DNA of 48,708 nucleotides from Candidatus Sulfotelmatobacter sp. (GTDB lineage Bacteria > Acidobacteriota > Terriglobia > Terriglobales > Acidobacteriaceae), in the NCBI GenBank assembly GCA_030041475.1, contig JASHNU010000087.1, positions 1 to 48,708 of the forward strand. Reading direction: 5' to 3'. A program made the translations under genes and the position numbers. The notes beneath the pieces are model-generated. The model searched no databases. It was given only the letters and a program-made list of their open reading frames with translations, and was not told the DNA's origin. Shown piece after piece: positions 48,354 through 48,708 of the stretch. Position 1 is the stretch's first letter; each line of letters begins with the position of its first letter.

Positions 48354-48601
48354 CGCAAACCACGCACGACTACAGTTTAGATGATGCGGGGCCGCTGGCC
48401 GTACCTGACGTTGGTGTAGCTGACTTTCGTGTGGCGGGGATAAGTGGCCGGTTTTGTTCGAGATCGCGGGCGCCCTGAAGAGATACGGGATCGGCAACGG
48501 CGCGGGTTGTGATTCTGGATACGGGCGAAACTTGGGCGCGTCCTACTGCATCCTTATCAAGCGCGGTATACTCAAATGTTCGAGAGGCTTGCCATATCTT
48601 G

Positions 48602-48708
48602 ATGAGACGCAGTTCGCCCTTTCTAGCTCTAGCCTTGTTCCTTTCGATCTTCCCTACGACAGGCTGCCTTTTTCGCACGCGCCCGGTCGAGGAGCAGTAT
48701 TCGAAAGC
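48602..48708 (+). CDS. Outer-membrane lipoprotein, N-terminal part (cut by edge)
   Basis: Only about 35 residues are present. The sequence begins MRRSSPFLALALFLSIFPTT and has a lipobox ending TTGC (Cys22), so a lipid-anchored protein is expected. Mature residues read CLFRTRPVEEQYSK, a start I associate with LolA-like or DUF4292-like lipoproteins in Acidobacteriota; this is a recollection, not checked. It is divergent from mltG, about 250 bp away. Downstream content is outside the window. Confidence 0.6.
   Translation, partial: MRRSSPFLALALFLSIFPTTGCLFRTRPVEEQYSK

Noticed and set aside
48370-48678. 102-codon minus-strand frame at the right edge
   Set aside because: It is antisense to the lipoprotein start, which has a signal peptide and lipobox; the minus frame is featureless.

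Overview
The window looks like chromosomal DNA from a GC-rich soil-type Acidobacteriota (Terriglobia/Koribacter-like). This is inferred from gene content, not from a search. The pointers are a roughly 1,270-residue carboxypeptidase-regulatory/TonB-receptor protein of the Oar type, a VWFA-related secreted protein, a sedolisin peptidase, a CarD regulator divergent from ruvX, a greA/CDP-alcohol phosphotransferase pair, and many small proteins of a style common in that phylum. Intergenic DNA carries short palindromes of TCCTGA...GAAGGA type and 7-bp tandem repeats. No tRNA, rRNA or CRISPR array was recognised.

Layout. 1-4162 (minus): the str operon rpsL-rpsG-fusA-tuf (tuf cut by the left edge), behind a strong sigma-70-like promoter and a leader of about 480 nt. 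4368-12950: a prophage-like island of small minus-strand genes (coiled-coil, secreted, phosphatase, Lys-rich, zinc-ribbon and sigma-like HTH products), facing a frameshifted XRE/S24-type repressor pseudogene on the plus strand. An AT-richer mobile element of about 3.5 kb (7288-10780) with an IS1595-type transposase and passenger genes splits the island, and its right end now encodes the C-terminus of the sigma-like gene. 13123-20176 (minus): a membrane-anchored beta-helix-like protein, a sedolisin, a papain-like cysteine peptidase, a VWA protein and a diguanylate cyclase.

20372-30145: a divergent MarR/VOC pair, an acidic/basic histone-tail-like protein, a cytochrome c with a CRP-like box, MltD, a DUF6526-like membrane protein, an isochorismatase-family hydrolase, two tandem quinone oxidoreductases, a secreted protein and a flavin-binding oxidase-like protein. 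30324-37286: the TonB receptor, a coupled membrane-protein pair, a 42-residue exported peptide gene and an XRE regulator. 37761-41735 (plus): an ABC exporter, a small membrane protein and a DesK/DesR-like two-component system. 41743-48708: a zinc-ribbon membrane protein, isoaspartyl peptidase, CDP-alcohol phosphotransferase, GreA, CarD, RuvX, MltG and the start of a lipoprotein gene.

The most interesting candidate system is a 16-bp imperfect dyad, GTTACGAAWWCCGAAC, found four times and only between or immediately before genes. Two copies lie upstream of the XRE regulator, one lies between the 42-residue exported peptide gene and a 140-residue gene, and one lies upstream of the cysteine peptidase/sedolisin pair. 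This suggests a small regulon. The second is the passenger-carrying IS1595-type element, where two membrane proteins face a long open antisense frame and ATGA-linked small ORFs.
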